Source: Shewanella dokdonensis (lineage in GTDB: Bacteria > Pseudomonadota > Gammaproteobacteria > Enterobacterales > Shewanellaceae). Taken from it: a stretch of DNA of 64,000 nt. Below are positions 49,588-59,009 of the stretch, piece after piece. The notes under the pieces are model-generated. The model did not search any database, was not told the DNA's origin, and saw nothing but the letters and a program-made list of their open reading frames with translations. Location of the stretch: the NCBI RefSeq assembly GCF_018394335.1, contig NZ_CP074572.1, forward strand, positions 2,604,001 through 2,668,000, written 5' to 3'. The number at the start of each line of letters is the position of its first letter. Within the stretch, counting starts at the first letter, position 1. A program made the position numbers and the translations under genes.

Positions 49588-50094
49588 ATGGATTCAATTG
49601 AACAGCGGTTAAAGGAACTCGGATTGTGCTTGCCGCCTGCTATTCAAGCCCCGGCAGGTATTGTGTTGCCGTTTGTTATGGTGCGGGTTCTGGGAAACCG
49701 GGCATTGATTTCTGGTCATGGGCCACAGGCGGCTGATGGCACGATGACCGCCTATGTTGGAAAAATTGGTGTCGAGTTGACGGAAGCTGAAGGGTATCAG
49801 GCGGCGCGCTTGACCGCTTTGTCAATTTTAGGCAGCCTCAAACGGACACTTGGCAGCTTGGATCGGGTCAGTCGCTGGGGGCGCATCTTTGGCATGGTGG
49901 CCGCCAGCAGTGATTTTGCCAGGCAGCCAAACGTGATTAATGGTTTTTCTGATCTGATCATTGAGTTATATGGTCAAGAGCGTGGACAACACAGTCGCAC
50001 AGCGGTGGGCATGACCTCCTTACCCTTTGGGATCCCGGTGGAAATCGAAGGGGAAGTGGAACTTTATCCCGCCGATGAGATGGGGAATTACTGA
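49588..50094 (+). CDS. RidA/YjgF-family protein, cytoplasmic form
   Basis: This 168-aa YjgF/RidA-fold protein (NRALISGHGPQAADGTMTAYVGKIGVELTEAEGYQAARLTALSILG; VEIEGEVEL) is of the longer subfamily near class V aminotransferase genes. RidA proteins hydrolyse reactive imine/enamine intermediates made by PLP or flavin enzymes. No signal peptide is visible, so it is probably cytoplasmic, unlike the second copy at 51365. The start at 49588 has GAGGA. Its stop overlaps the next start by one base. Confidence 0.78.
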   Translation: MDSIEQRLKELGLCLPPAIQAPAGIVLPFVMVRVLGNRALISGHGPQAADGTMTAYVGKIGVELTEAEGYQAARLTALSILGSLKRTLGSLDRVSRWGRIFGMVAASSDFARQPNVINGFSDLIIELYGQERGQHSRTAVGMTSLPFGIPVEIEGEVELYPADEMGNY

Positions 50095-51368
50095 TGAGCA
50101 AAGAGAATCCCAATAACTTACGGCAACTTGATTGTTCCCGGCGCCAGTTATTAACCGGCATCGCGGCGATGCCAGTAGCCATGATGGCTGGTAATGTGCT
50201 CGCCAGTAATCCAGTTAAGCCATTGACAGGTAAAGGCTTGATGGGGTCGCGTGATGATTTTGCCTTGGCATCGACTTACCTTAATGGTGCCTATATGCAT
50301 CCGGTCACTATTGGTGCGGCAGATGCTATCAAGCATTATCTCAATGCACGGTTGATGAATAGTGCCGCCGCCGAGGTTGATATGGGCGGTGATCGTCATA
50401 AAGCGATAACGCTGTTTGGTGAATTATTCCATGCCGATGCAGATGAGCTGACCTGGGTGCCCAGTACTACAGTGGCTGAAAATCTGGTGGTTTCAGGCTT
50501 GGGGCTGCACCAGCAAGGCCATGTGGTGACCGATGTTTACCATTTCAGCGGTTCGCTGTTCATGTACAACGAGTTTGCCAAACAAGGGCTGCAATACTCA
50601 CTGGTAGCTGCCAGAGATAACCGTATTCATATCGAAGATCTGGAGCGCGCCATCACCCCGGCAACCAAGCTGATCGCCTTGACGCTGGTGTCAAACGTGG
50701 GCGGTTTTCAACACGATCTTAAAGCCGTATGCGATATGGCCCACAGCAAGGGCGTGCTGGTATTTGCGGACATCATTCAAGCGGCGGGTAACACCCCGAT
50801 TGATCTGCATGGCAGTGGCGTCGATTTTGCGGCTTGTTCCACCTACAAATGGCTGATGGGTGACTTTGGTATTGGACTGGTTTATGTACGCCGAGACCGC
50901 CAGCATTTGTTACAACGCAGCCAGATAGGTTTCCGCCAAGAAGGCCAAGTGGTGACCCATTATTTGCCATTTGATAAGCCGGGCACTCCGTTAATTGAAA
51001 CGCAGGCAACTTCAGGCCTGGCGGGAATTATCGGCGTTGGTACGCTGGGGAACGGTGCGGTATCGGCCTTAGCCTATTCCTTGGGCTATCTCAAAAAGCT
51101 CGGCATTGACAATATCCAAGCCTGGCGCCAGCCATTACTCAAACGATTACATGAAGCCTTGCCCCCGCTGGGGTTTGCCAGCATGACGCCAGTTGATTCC
51201 AAGTCCGCGATCATCTCGTTTCAATATGAACATGCGGCTGACAAAATTTATCCGAAACTGCAAGCTGCCGGAGTTGAGGTTACTGTCTACCGCCACTATT
51301 TCCGAATTTCGCCATCCTTTTACAACACGCTAGATGACGTGGAACAACTGATTGAGGCATTGTCATGA
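50094..51368 (+). CDS. Tat-exported class V PLP enzyme (isopenicillin-N-epimerase/cysteine-lyase-like)
   Basis: This 424-aa PLP-dependent class V aminotransferase-fold enzyme has the Schiff-base lysine in CSTYKWLMGDFGIG, the PLP-ring Asp in VFADIIQAAG and the phosphate-site ATSGLAGIIG. The N-terminus, SRRQLLTGIAAMPVAMMAG, is a good twin-arginine signal, so the folded, cofactor-loaded enzyme would go to the periplasm. That is rare for PLP enzymes. Members include epimerases, desulfurases and C-S or C-N lyases. Flanking RidA genes suggest that it releases an enamine or imine. The start ATG overlaps the previous stop. Confidence 0.8.
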   Translation: MSKENPNNLRQLDCSRRQLLTGIAAMPVAMMAGNVLASNPVKPLTGKGLMGSRDDFALASTYLNGAYMHPVTIGAADAIKHYLNARLMNSAAAEVDMGGDRHKAITLFGELFHADADELTWVPSTTVAENLVVSGLGLHQQGHVVTDVYHFSGSLFMYNEFAKQGLQYSLVAARDNRIHIEDLERAITPATKLIALTLVSNVGGFQHDLKAVCDMAHSKGVLVFADIIQAAGNTPIDLHGSGVDFAACSTYKWLMGDFGIGLVYVRRDRQHLLQRSQIGFRQEGQVVTHYLPFDKPGTPLIETQATSGLAGIIGVGTLGNGAVSALAYSLGYLKKLGIDNIQAWRQPLLKRLHEALPPLGFASMTPVDSKSAIISFQYEHAADKIYPKLQAAGVEVTVYRHYFRISPSFYNTLDDVEQLIEALS

Positions 51369-51796
51369 AGGCGCTCATCGCCATGTTAGCACTGCTTGGC
51401 AGTTGCAGTGCCAGTGCTGCTTCGCCAGTGTTTTATCCCGCGCCTGGCGCCCCATTTTCGAAAGCGGTGCGGGCGGGCGATACTCTATATTTGTCGGGAA
51501 TGATTGGCGCTACTGCCGATGGCAAGCTGCCCAGTGATTTTGCCAGCCAAATCCAGCAGTTGCTGGAAAATATCAAGGCTCGTACAGCCGCCTTGGGTCT
51601 CTCAATGGATGACTTGGTGAAGTGTACCGTCATGCTGGATGACATGGGTAACTGGTCACAATTCAATAAAATCTACATGACGTATTTCAAACCGGATCAT
51701 CTTCCCGCCCGCAGTGCTTTTGCGGTTAGTGGCTTAGCACTTGGCGCCGCCGCTGAAATGGAATGTATTGCTTATGTCCCCGCGGAGGCCAAATGA
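51365..51796 (+). CDS. RidA-family protein with signal peptide
   Basis: This 143-aa RidA protein has an N-terminal signal peptide (MLALLGSCSASAA|SPV). The mature part has the family pattern APGAPFSKAVRAGDTLYLSGMIG, TVMLDDMGNWSQFNKIYMTYF and LPARSAFAVSGLALGAAAEMECIAYV. RidA normally has the catalytic arginine in P-A/x-R; the PARSA here fits. Export suggests that it removes imines formed in the periplasm by the neighbouring PLP enzyme. It overlaps both neighbours by four bases. Confidence 0.82.
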   Translation: MKALIAMLALLGSCSASAASPVFYPAPGAPFSKAVRAGDTLYLSGMIGATADGKLPSDFASQIQQLLENIKARTAALGLSMDDLVKCTVMLDDMGNWSQFNKIYMTYFKPDHLPARSAFAVSGLALGAAAEMECIAYVPAEAK

Positions 51797-53475
51797 GAGC
51801 GTTGCGTATCACCGGGTGTTTGCTGTGGTGCTTGTGCCAACCGGTATTTGCCAGCGGACAGCCGCCGCATTTATGGCTACAGCTAGCGCCAACTATGGTG
51901 GCCGGTACTATCGAAGATGTGGCGGTTAGCCTCAATGTAGAAAGTCCCAGAGTGGCGGCTGGGGAAACGCTGTTAACTATGCCTATCACGCTGGTGTCTA
52001 CCCCGACAGCTGCCTATAGCGCCGAGCAGATCAGCGCATCGGATGCCAGCGGGAGTTTGCCACTGCAAAGTGAAGATCTCCCGGCAACACCTTCTGGGCA
52101 ATATCGCCGTTATTATGCGGCGCGGGCCACTCAAGGCGTTATCAAGTATCACTATCACACGGCCCCTAGAGTGGTGGATGCCACTACCCGCAACGGCCCG
52201 TTATTTGACCTGCGACGTCAGCAACAGGGGATGATGGGCGCTGGCGTGTATTTCTTGGCGTTACCCGCAGGGACTCAACCCTATTCGATTGAGCTTGGTT
52301 GGGATCTGAGTGCCATGCCCAAGGGCAGTTTGGGCGTTTGGAGTGGTGGTGAACATACTCAGCAGCAGATAGCCCCGGCCGAGTTACTGCGTTTTTCCTA
52401 CTACGCTGCTGGTTTACTGCATCGATGGTCGGATAACGCGGCGCATTTCAGCATGTACTGGCTGGATAAACCACCGTTTGACATGCAGCAGTTGCCAATG
52501 CAGACCGCAAAATTCTATCGCTATATGGCACAGTTTTTTGGCGATCAAAACGATTACCGGGTCTTTGCCCGTTCGAATCCTTATCCAGCGGGCGGTGGTA
52601 CTGGGTTGGCGCATTCGTTTATGTTTGGCTACGGCAGTGAAGGGCAGACCATCGCCGAAGGTGTGCAAATTCTGCTAGCCCATGAAATGTCCCATACTTG
52701 GCCGACTCTTAATGGTGATGAACCGCATGCAGAAACTGCCTGGTACACCGAAGGTACGGCTGAATACTATGCCATTGTGATGTCACAGCGTGCGGGGATA
52801 TCTAGCGCTGAAGAGCTGTTGCGGCAGATTAATCTGCGGACGACTGCCTACTATGCCAACCCTTATTTGCATCTGAATAATCACGCTGCGGGTGGGTTGT
52901 TCTGGAAAGATGCCAGAGCGCAGAAAGTGCCTTATGGCCGTGGCTTTATGTATTTCTTCAAGCTGAATCAACAGTTGTTACAATACTCGCAAGGGCGGCG
53001 CAGCGTGGACGATCTGGTGCTGGAGGTTTATCGGCGACAGCAACAAGGCGAAATCATAGGTCTGGCGCAATGGCGCGAGATACTCAAGCGTGAACTGGGT
53101 GACGCCGCTGTCAGCGACTTTAATGCCATGACTCAAGGCGAGGTACAGGTGCCACCCGCTACGGCCTTTCACTGTTTACAGGCTCAGCCAGTCAGTTATC
53201 GACCATTTGACTTAGGGTTTGATGAGATGCGTTTGGGGGAAGTGACGAAACTGCGCCCAGACAGCGAAGCCGCCAAAGTTGGCCTGCAAAATGGTGACAC
53301 CATTCTCAAGCTGACGGCTCTTGATGAACTCAGACGTGACGCCAGTAAACTGATGGTTATCAGTGTCAGTCGGCATGGTAAGACCTTGTCTTTTCACTAT
53401 CTTCCCCGTGGCCCATTGGTGGCTGGCTGGCAATGGCAGTTCAGTCCACAAGGCCCAGCGGCATGTCATATCTGA
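51793..53475 (+). CDS. Exported M61-like metallopeptidase with PDZ domain, copy B
   Basis: This 560-aa intact paralogue of the protein at 44325 starts at 51793, overlapping the RidA stop (ATGA). It has a signal peptide (CLCQPVFA|SGQ), an N-terminal beta-rich domain, a catalytic domain with LLAHEMSHTWPT and the glutamate helix WYTEGTAEYYAI (M61 pattern), and a C-terminal PDZ domain (VTKLRPDSEAAKVGLQNGDTIL). It probably acts in the periplasm as an aminopeptidase. Having two diverged copies in one operon suggests different residue specificity. Confidence 0.8.
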   Translation: MRALRITGCLLWCLCQPVFASGQPPHLWLQLAPTMVAGTIEDVAVSLNVESPRVAAGETLLTMPITLVSTPTAAYSAEQISASDASGSLPLQSEDLPATPSGQYRRYYAARATQGVIKYHYHTAPRVVDATTRNGPLFDLRRQQQGMMGAGVYFLALPAGTQPYSIELGWDLSAMPKGSLGVWSGGEHTQQQIAPAELLRFSYYAAGLLHRWSDNAAHFSMYWLDKPPFDMQQLPMQTAKFYRYMAQFFGDQNDYRVFARSNPYPAGGGTGLAHSFMFGYGSEGQTIAEGVQILLAHEMSHTWPTLNGDEPHAETAWYTEGTAEYYAIVMSQRAGISSAEELLRQINLRTTAYYANPYLHLNNHAAGGLFWKDARAQKVPYGRGFMYFFKLNQQLLQYSQGRRSVDDLVLEVYRRQQQGEIIGLAQWREILKRELGDAAVSDFNAMTQGEVQVPPATAFHCLQAQPVSYRPFDLGFDEMRLGEVTKLRPDSEAAKVGLQNGDTILKLTALDELRRDASKLMVISVSRHGKTLSFHYLPRGPLVAGWQWQFSPQGPAACHI

Positions 53476-53487
53476 GCTGAGGTACTT

Positions 53488-54951
53488 ATGACGTTTTCCA
53501 TAAAATGGGTCATGTTGCTGGCACTGACGTTGCCGCTGACACTGGCGGCACAAACACAGTCGCCTGAAGTGCTAACGCTGCCAGCCCCCTTGGTAAAAGA
53601 CCATCACGGCACCTTTAATGGCAAATCGCTGTCTTACCGTTCAGTCGTGGAAGCCTTTACGCTGACACCGTTGCCAGGCAACCCGCTGACACTTATCAGT
53701 AGCAGTTATCTGGTCGGCAATAACCCGCAGCGGCCTGTCTTATTTGCTTTTAACGGTGGCCCGATTTCACCCTCGGTATATCTGCATATGCTGGCATTGG
53801 GCCCTAAACGGCTGGCAATACCCGATGATCTGCATGCCGATCCTGCCAGCTTTCAACTGACCGATAATCCAGACAGCCCTTTGGATAAAGCAGATTTGGT
53901 GTTTTACGACCCAGCGGGCACCGGTTACAGCCACTTTGATGCTCCGGCAAAGTCTGCCGAATATTTCGGTAACACCAATGATGCCAAAGCGTTTGTTGCC
54001 TTTATGCATGCGTGGCTACAACGTCATCAGCGCAGCTCATCGCCCGTCTATATTTTGGGAGAAAGCTACGGCACCATGCGCGCCGCTGCGGTGGCGCAAC
54101 AACTGAGTGCCGAAGCGCAGCCGGTGGATCTGAAAGGCATTTATCTGTTTGGTCAGGCTCTGAATATTGTAGAAACAGCGCAACGCCCCGCCAACATCAT
54201 GACTTACGTTGTATCACTAAAAACCTTGGCAGCCTTAGCTTGGTATCACGGAAAAGTTGCCCATAACGGCCGCAGTTTTAAGGCGTTTATGGATGAAGTC
54301 GGCCAGTTCGCCGAAGGGGATTATCTCAAGGTGTTGCTCGCGGGAAATCGGGCATCTGCCGCTGAAAACCAGGCCGTTGCTGACCGTTTAGCCGCGTTGA
54401 CCGGGGTTCCTGCTAAGGTGCAGCAGCAATACCATCTGCGCATGAGTAAAAACCAGTTCAGGGTTGAATTGCTGAAAGCGGATAATTTGATCTTGGGCGC
54501 GTCAGATGGCCGCTATACCGCTAAGCCAGAGCGTGCTGGCGATGTGCCGGATGGCTCGGCGACCATCTATCCCGCCATATTTAACGCCTTTGCGAGTTAT
54601 AAACAGACCATGCTGGGAATTAACAGTGATGCGCCTTATGTCGTGTCGTCCCCGGTATCGAGTTTGGCGCAATGGGACTGGGGCTCTAAAGCGGGGCCTT
54701 TTGGTAATTGGCCTTATGCCGAAGGGATTAGCGCGGCACTCACGCGTTTTCCAGCAATGCAACTAGTGTTGGGCGTGGGGTATTACGACACGCTGACCAC
54801 CACCGGCGCCACCGAATACCTGTTACAGCAGAACGACTGGCCTGCATCTCGGGTGCATTTGCATTATTACGCCGGCGGACACATGGCATACACAGTGGCG
54901 GCCAATTTGCAGCAATTCTCGACAGATCTGCGACAATGGCTCTCAAAATAA
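53488..54951 (+). CDS. Exported S10-family serine carboxypeptidase-like protein, copy B
   Basis: This 487-aa protein has a signal peptide (LTLPLTLAA|QTQ), the oxyanion block FAFNGGPISPSVYLHMLALGP (differing from the usual NGGPGASS), the nucleophile serine in LGESYGTMRAAA, the acid in GVGYYDTLTT and the His in YYAGGHMAY. This copy is intact and supports the repair of copy A. GAGG lies upstream of the ATG at 53488, 12 bp after the M61 gene. It is the last gene of the cluster before a hairpin and the nifU control region. Confidence 0.82.
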   Translation: MTFSIKWVMLLALTLPLTLAAQTQSPEVLTLPAPLVKDHHGTFNGKSLSYRSVVEAFTLTPLPGNPLTLISSSYLVGNNPQRPVLFAFNGGPISPSVYLHMLALGPKRLAIPDDLHADPASFQLTDNPDSPLDKADLVFYDPAGTGYSHFDAPAKSAEYFGNTNDAKAFVAFMHAWLQRHQRSSSPVYILGESYGTMRAAAVAQQLSAEAQPVDLKGIYLFGQALNIVETAQRPANIMTYVVSLKTLAALAWYHGKVAHNGRSFKAFMDEVGQFAEGDYLKVLLAGNRASAAENQAVADRLAALTGVPAKVQQQYHLRMSKNQFRVELLKADNLILGASDGRYTAKPERAGDVPDGSATIYPAIFNAFASYKQTMLGINSDAPYVVSSPVSSLAQWDWGSKAGPFGNWPYAEGISAALTRFPAMQLVLGVGYYDTLTTTGATEYLLQQNDWPASRVHLHYYAGGHMAYTVAANLQQFSTDLRQWLSK

Positions 54952-54994
54952 GCGGCTGACGTCGAGACAGCGCAAGGTTGTTGCCAGATAACCC

Positions 54995-55023
54995 AAGCCT
55001 GCGCCAATAACGGGCAGGCTTTT
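54995..55023 (+). terminator. Terminator hairpin at the end of the peptidase cluster
   Basis: AAGCCTGC-N11-GCAGGCTT runs into TTTT (55020-55023): an 8-bp stem with a short U-tract, 43 bp after the last stop. Confidence 0.65.
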
Positions 55024-55062
55024 ACTTGTGACGAGCACTCATGCGTCATGGCGGTGTCGCTT

Positions 55063-55078
55063 TGTTATGAGTGCGACA
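55063..55078 (+). promoter_or_regulatory. NifA upstream activator site 1 (nifU)
   Basis: TGT-TATGAGTGCG-ACA, an exact TGT-N10-ACA site about 140 bp upstream of the nifU -24 element. Confidence 0.72.
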
Positions 55079-55097
55079 AAACGCTGGCTGACAAAAT

Positions 55098-55113
55098 TGT
55101 CATCTTTGATACA
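55098..55113 (+). promoter_or_regulatory. NifA upstream activator site 2 (nifU)
   Basis: TGT-CATCTTTGAT-ACA, a second exact TGT-N10-ACA site about 105 bp upstream of the -24 element. Confidence 0.75.
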
Positions 55114-55215
55114 AACCTCCGACAAATGTCAGCCACAACCGACAACTCCTCTGTATTATCACCATAAATTTTGACTAATCTCGCACTTTTTCAATAGCTT
55201 AAAAATCACACACTG

Positions 55216-55232
55216 CTGGTGTGACATTTGCA
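55216..55232 (+). promoter_or_regulatory. Sigma-54 promoter of nifUSVWZM
   Basis: CTGGTGTGACATTTGCA has GG (55218-55219) and GC (55230-55231) ten bases apart, with a good TTTGCA -12 element. It is 84 bp before the nifU start and lets this arm be expressed independently of the other nif operons. Confidence 0.82.
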
Positions 55233-55315
55233 ATCCCTAATACACAAGCTGGATTTGAGGGCTTCTGCTAAGGCAAGTGCCAAGCACTTGCTGATGGAGA
55301 ACGCGAGGAGTGTAT

Positions 55316-56256
55316 ATGTGGGATTATTCCGAAAAAGTGAAGCAGCATTTTTCAATCCGAAAAATGCCAAACTGCTCAGTGATGCCAATGCCAGAGGCGA
55401 TGTGGGCTCCATCAGTTGCGGTGATGCACTGAGTCTGAGTTTGAAGATCAATCCCGACAGCGAAGTGATTGAAGATGCCGGTTTTCAGACCTTTGGCTGT
55501 GGCAGCGCCATCGCCTCCTCTTCGGCACTGACTGAAATCATTATCGGCAAAACCCTCAATGAAGCGCTGCAAGTCACCAATCAGGATATCGCCGATTATC
55601 TTGATGGCTTGCCACCGGAAAAGATGCACTGCTCGGTGATGGGCATGGAAGCCTTACATGCCGCCGCGGCGAATTATCGCGGGGAAAGCCTAGAAGATGA
55701 CCATGAAGAGGGTGAGCTAATCTGCAAATGCTTTGCAGTCGATGATTTGATGATCAAACGGGTGGTGAAAGCCAATGGCCTTTCCACCGTGGCTGAGGTG
55801 ATCAATTACACCAAGGCTGGCGGCGCCTGCACCGCTTGTCATGAAAAAATTGAATGGGTACTGGATGCCTGTCTGGCGGAAATGGCGGGTGAAGCATCGG
55901 CCAAACCGTTGCAAGTCGCGGCGCAGGCATCTGCGGTAGTGCAAGACATTCCAGTAGAAGACATTCCTATGGAATTTGATGCCGCGCTGGCCGAAAAAAT
56001 CACGGTGATTGAACAGGTGATTGCCGAAGTACGTCCGGCGGTGCAGGCCGATGGCGGCGATATTCGCTTGGTGGATGTGGAAGATAATCTGGTGTTTGTC
56101 AGCATGTCGGGCGCTTGCACCGGTTGCGGTTTGTCTGGGCTGACATTGGCCAATGTGGAAGTGAAAATCTCCAAAGCCTTAGGCGAGCCTTACACCGTTT
56201 TCCCGGTACAGGAGACTGCACCCGTTGCCAAAAAGGAGGCCACTTATGACTGTTGA
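55316..56256 (+). CDS. nifU: NifU Fe-S cluster scaffold (one 1-nt deletion)
   Basis: The true start is the ATG at 55316 (GAGGAG upstream), reading [12 protein letters not shown]. The T run 55348-55352 lacks one T, after which the frame continues [13 protein letters not shown]; repaired length 313 aa. The three-domain NifU order is clear: an IscU-like domain ([35 protein letters not shown]), a central [2Fe-2S] domain ([20 protein letters not shown]) and a C-terminal Nfu-like domain ([12 protein letters not shown]). NifU receives sulfur from NifS and delivers [4Fe-4S] clusters to nitrogenase components. It overlaps nifS by 11 bp. Confidence 0.93.
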
Positions 56257-57490
56257 AGCATTCATCCGCAAACCGGAAAGCGCTATTGAGATGGTGTATC
56301 TGGACAATAACGCCACCACCAAACTAGATCCGCAAGTGCTGGAAGCTATGTGGCCGTTTCTGGCGGAATACTATGGTAACCCGTCATCGATCCACCAGTT
56401 GGGGGCTAAGGTCGGTCACGCACTGGAAGATGCCCGCGAAAAAGTCCAGACGCTGCTAGGTGCCGAATACAGCACCGAAATCGTGTTTACTTCCTGCGCC
56501 ACCGAAGCCACCAGTACCGCGATTTTGTCGGCCGTTGAGGCCATGCCGGAGCGGCGGGAAATCATCACCTCAGTTGTGGAACATCCGGCCACCTTACAGT
56601 TGTGCCAGCATCTGGAGCGTAAAGGTTACAAGGTGCACTGGATTGGGGTTGACCGTAAAGGTCGGCTCGATGTGGAGGCTTATCGCCGGGCGCTGAGTGA
56701 GCAAGTGGCGCTGGTATCTATCATGTGGGCCAATAACGAAACTGGCACCTTGTTTCCGATAGAAATGCTGGCAAAGCTGGCGAAAGAAGTTGGCGCGCAG
56801 TTTCATGTCGACGCGGTGCAGGTGGCCGGGAAGTATCCGATCAACGTACAGAATAGCGATATCGACATGCTGTCGATCTCTGGTCATAAATTCCATGGGC
56901 CTAAAGGTGTTGGCGCTTTGTATCTGCGCCGCGGCACCCGTTTCCGGCCATTGCTGCGTGGTGGGCATCAGGAACGCGGCCGTCGTGCTGGCACAGAAAA
57001 TGTCGCATCGATTATCGGCATGGGCGTTGCGGCAGAACTGGCGTATCAAGCCTTGCCACAACAGATGACCCGCTTGGCGATGCTGCGTGACCGATTAGAG
57101 CAGGGGATCCTCGCCCGGATCCCCAGCACTTTTGTGACTGGCAATCCGCAGCAGCGGGTGCCCAATACCAGCAATATTGCCATCGAATATATTGAAGGCG
57201 AGGCATTGCTACTGATGCTCAATCAAGTGGGGATTGCCGCTTCATCCGGCTCGGCCTGTACCTCTGGTTCGCTGGAACCTTCGCATGTGATGAAAGCGAT
57301 GCAGATCCCGTTCACCGCCGCCCACGGCACCTTGCGCTTCTCGTTGTCGCGCTTCTCCAGCGACGATGATGTGGATTATGTGCTGGCGCAGTTGCCGCCG
57401 ATTGTCGAACGGCTGCGGATGTTGTCCCCCTATTGGGATAACGCCAATAACTGCGGCTCTGCCGAAATGTTTACCCCGGCGTATGCTTGA
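56246..57490 (+). CDS. nifS: NifS cysteine desulfurase
   Basis: This 414-aa PLP enzyme frees sulfur from cysteine for NifU. The N-terminus [14 protein letters not shown], the PLP lysine in [10 protein letters not shown], the [10 protein letters not shown] block and the active-site cysteine in [17 protein letters not shown] are all present. The start at 56246 has AAGGAGG eight bases upstream and gives about a 19-residue N-terminal extension before the usual family start. The gene overlaps nifU. The C-terminal tail after RLRML is slightly longer than usual. Intact frame. Confidence 0.95.
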   Translation: MTVEAFIRKPESAIEMVYLDNNATTKLDPQVLEAMWPFLAEYYGNPSSIHQLGAKVGHALEDAREKVQTLLGAEYSTEIVFTSCATEATSTAILSAVEAMPERREIITSVVEHPATLQLCQHLERKGYKVHWIGVDRKGRLDVEAYRRALSEQVALVSIMWANNETGTLFPIEMLAKLAKEVGAQFHVDAVQVAGKYPINVQNSDIDMLSISGHKFHGPKGVGALYLRRGTRFRPLLRGGHQERGRRAGTENVASIIGMGVAAELAYQALPQQMTRLAMLRDRLEQGILARIPSTFVTGNPQQRVPNTSNIAIEYIEGEALLLMLNQVGIAASSGSACTSGSLEPSHVMKAMQIPFTAAHGTLRFSLSRFSSDDDVDYVLAQLPPIVERLRMLSPYWDNANNCGSAEMFTPAYA

Positions 57491-57497
57491 GGTGTCT

Positions 57498-58649
57498 ATG
57501 GGTGATATCAAGCCGCTAACTGTGATTATCAACGATACTACGCTGCGTGATGGCGAGCAGTCACCCGGGGTGGCGTTTACCACGGATGAAAAGGTGCGCT
57601 TAGCGCAGTTGCTGGAAGCGGCTGGCGTGCCAGAGCTGGAAGTGGGAATTCCGGCAATGGGGGCGCAGGAGCAGGAAGCAATTGCGGCTATCACCTCGTC
57701 GCTGACACAAACCCGCACCATGGCCTGGTGCCGGATGTGCGAACTGGATATCAGTCAGGCGCTGAATCTGGGGCTGGACTGGGTCGATTTGTCGATCCCG
57801 GTATCGCGGCAACAGCTCAGCCACAAACTGAACATCAGCCCAGAGCAGGTACTGGCCCGTTGTGATCGCTACATTAAACAGGCGCTGGATTTGGGGTTTC
57901 AGGTGTGTGTCGGGATGGAAGACGCTTCCCGCGCCGATGCCGATATGCTGCATTCGGTGGCGGCCGTTGCGCAAGCTGCTGGGGCTAGCCGTTTACGCTT
58001 TGCTGATACGCTGGGGATCCTCGAACCATTTCGCACCCGCGAGATGATCACCGGTCTGAGACAACACACAGATTTACAGATTGAAATGCATGCTCACAAC
58101 GACTTGGGGTTAGCGACCGCTAACACACTGGCCGCTATTGATGCTGGGGCCACCTCCGTCAATACCACGGTTAACGGTCTCGGGGAGCGGGCCGGTAATG
58201 CACCGTTGGAGGAGGTGGTCGTGGCACTTCAAGTGCTTAACAAGGGCAATAGCGGAATTACGCTCCAACAACTCCCCGCCATTTGCCAGTTTGCCTTGGC
58301 AGCTTCTGGGCGTCTGTTGTCACCCCAGAAAGCCATTGTCGGCGAGGCGGTATTTACCCACGAATCTGGCATTCATATCGATGGCTTGCTGAAAGATGTT
58401 AATAACTATCAGGGCTTTGCGCCGGCATTAGTGGGGCGCCAGCATACCTTGGTACTTGGCAAACATTCTGGCGTCAGTGCCATTCTGGAAGTGTATCACC
58501 GCTTAGGAATTGAACTTAATGACCAGCAGTGCGAGTTGCTGCGCAGTCAGTTACGGCAATGGTCAGAAAGCCGTAAATGCTCACCTTGCGAAGCCGATTT
58601 GCGGGCGCTGGCGCAGCCATTGATGCAGGCTCTTTATGCCGATGCTTAA
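57498..58649 (+). CDS. nifV: Homocitrate synthase NifV
   Basis: This 383-aa enzyme condenses acetyl-CoA and 2-oxoglutarate to homocitrate, the organic ligand of FeMo-co. Signatures are [16 protein letters not shown] near the N-terminus and [17 protein letters not shown] (metal and catalytic His) near 195, with [16 protein letters not shown] and GIHIDGL. The ATG at 57498 has GAGG five bases upstream, 7 bp after nifS; an in-frame ATG at 57483 overlaps nifS. The normal length separates it from the longer 2-isopropylmalate synthases. Confidence 0.94.
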   Translation: MGDIKPLTVIINDTTLRDGEQSPGVAFTTDEKVRLAQLLEAAGVPELEVGIPAMGAQEQEAIAAITSSLTQTRTMAWCRMCELDISQALNLGLDWVDLSIPVSRQQLSHKLNISPEQVLARCDRYIKQALDLGFQVCVGMEDASRADADMLHSVAAVAQAAGASRLRFADTLGILEPFRTREMITGLRQHTDLQIEMHAHNDLGLATANTLAAIDAGATSVNTTVNGLGERAGNAPLEEVVVALQVLNKGNSGITLQQLPAICQFALAASGRLLSPQKAIVGEAVFTHESGIHIDGLLKDVNNYQGFAPALVGRQHTLVLGKHSGVSAILEVYHRLGIELNDQQCELLRSQLRQWSESRKCSPCEADLRALAQPLMQALYADA

Positions 58650-58663
58650 CTCAGGAGATCTTC

Positions 58664-58996
58664 ATGGAAACCATTCAGGCAGAAACTATCACGGTAGAAC
58701 CGGCAGCCTCTTGGCATGACCGTCGCGGCCCAGCAGCAACAGTGTTGCCGGAATCCTTACTGACGGCAGAGGATTTTCTGGACTACTTTAACGTCAAGTA
58801 CGACCCGGAATTAGTCAGCATCAAACGGGTGCAGATTTTGCGGCTGTATCACGCCATTCTTGAACGCTACGATCCACCCTTGACCAAGGAGCATCATCGC
58901 AAAGCGGTACGTATCGCTTACGGTTCATTAGCAATGGGGCAGGAGTTAGCGTTTGCTGACATGGGCTGCGGCGATTGCAGCGGCTGTAACGTCTGA
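58664..58996 (+). CDS. nifW: NifW nitrogenase-stabilising protein with cysteine-rich tail
   Basis: The 110-aa product has the NifW core SLLTAEDFLDYFNVKYDPELVSIKRVQILRLYHAIL (about 31-66). NifW binds the MoFe protein during maturation and protects it from oxygen. Here the C-terminus ends MGCGDCSGCNV, giving Cys102, Cys105 and Cys108 in a CxxCxxC arrangement that I do not know from NifW proteins of Azotobacter or Klebsiella. There is also a 25-residue N-terminal extension. AGGAG precedes the ATG at 58664, 14 bp after nifV. Confidence 0.85.
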   Translation: METIQAETITVEPAASWHDRRGPAATVLPESLLTAEDFLDYFNVKYDPELVSIKRVQILRLYHAILERYDPPLTKEHHRKAVRIAYGSLAMGQELAFADMGCGDCSGCNV

Positions 58997-59009
58997 CGGG
59001 AACTCGCGT

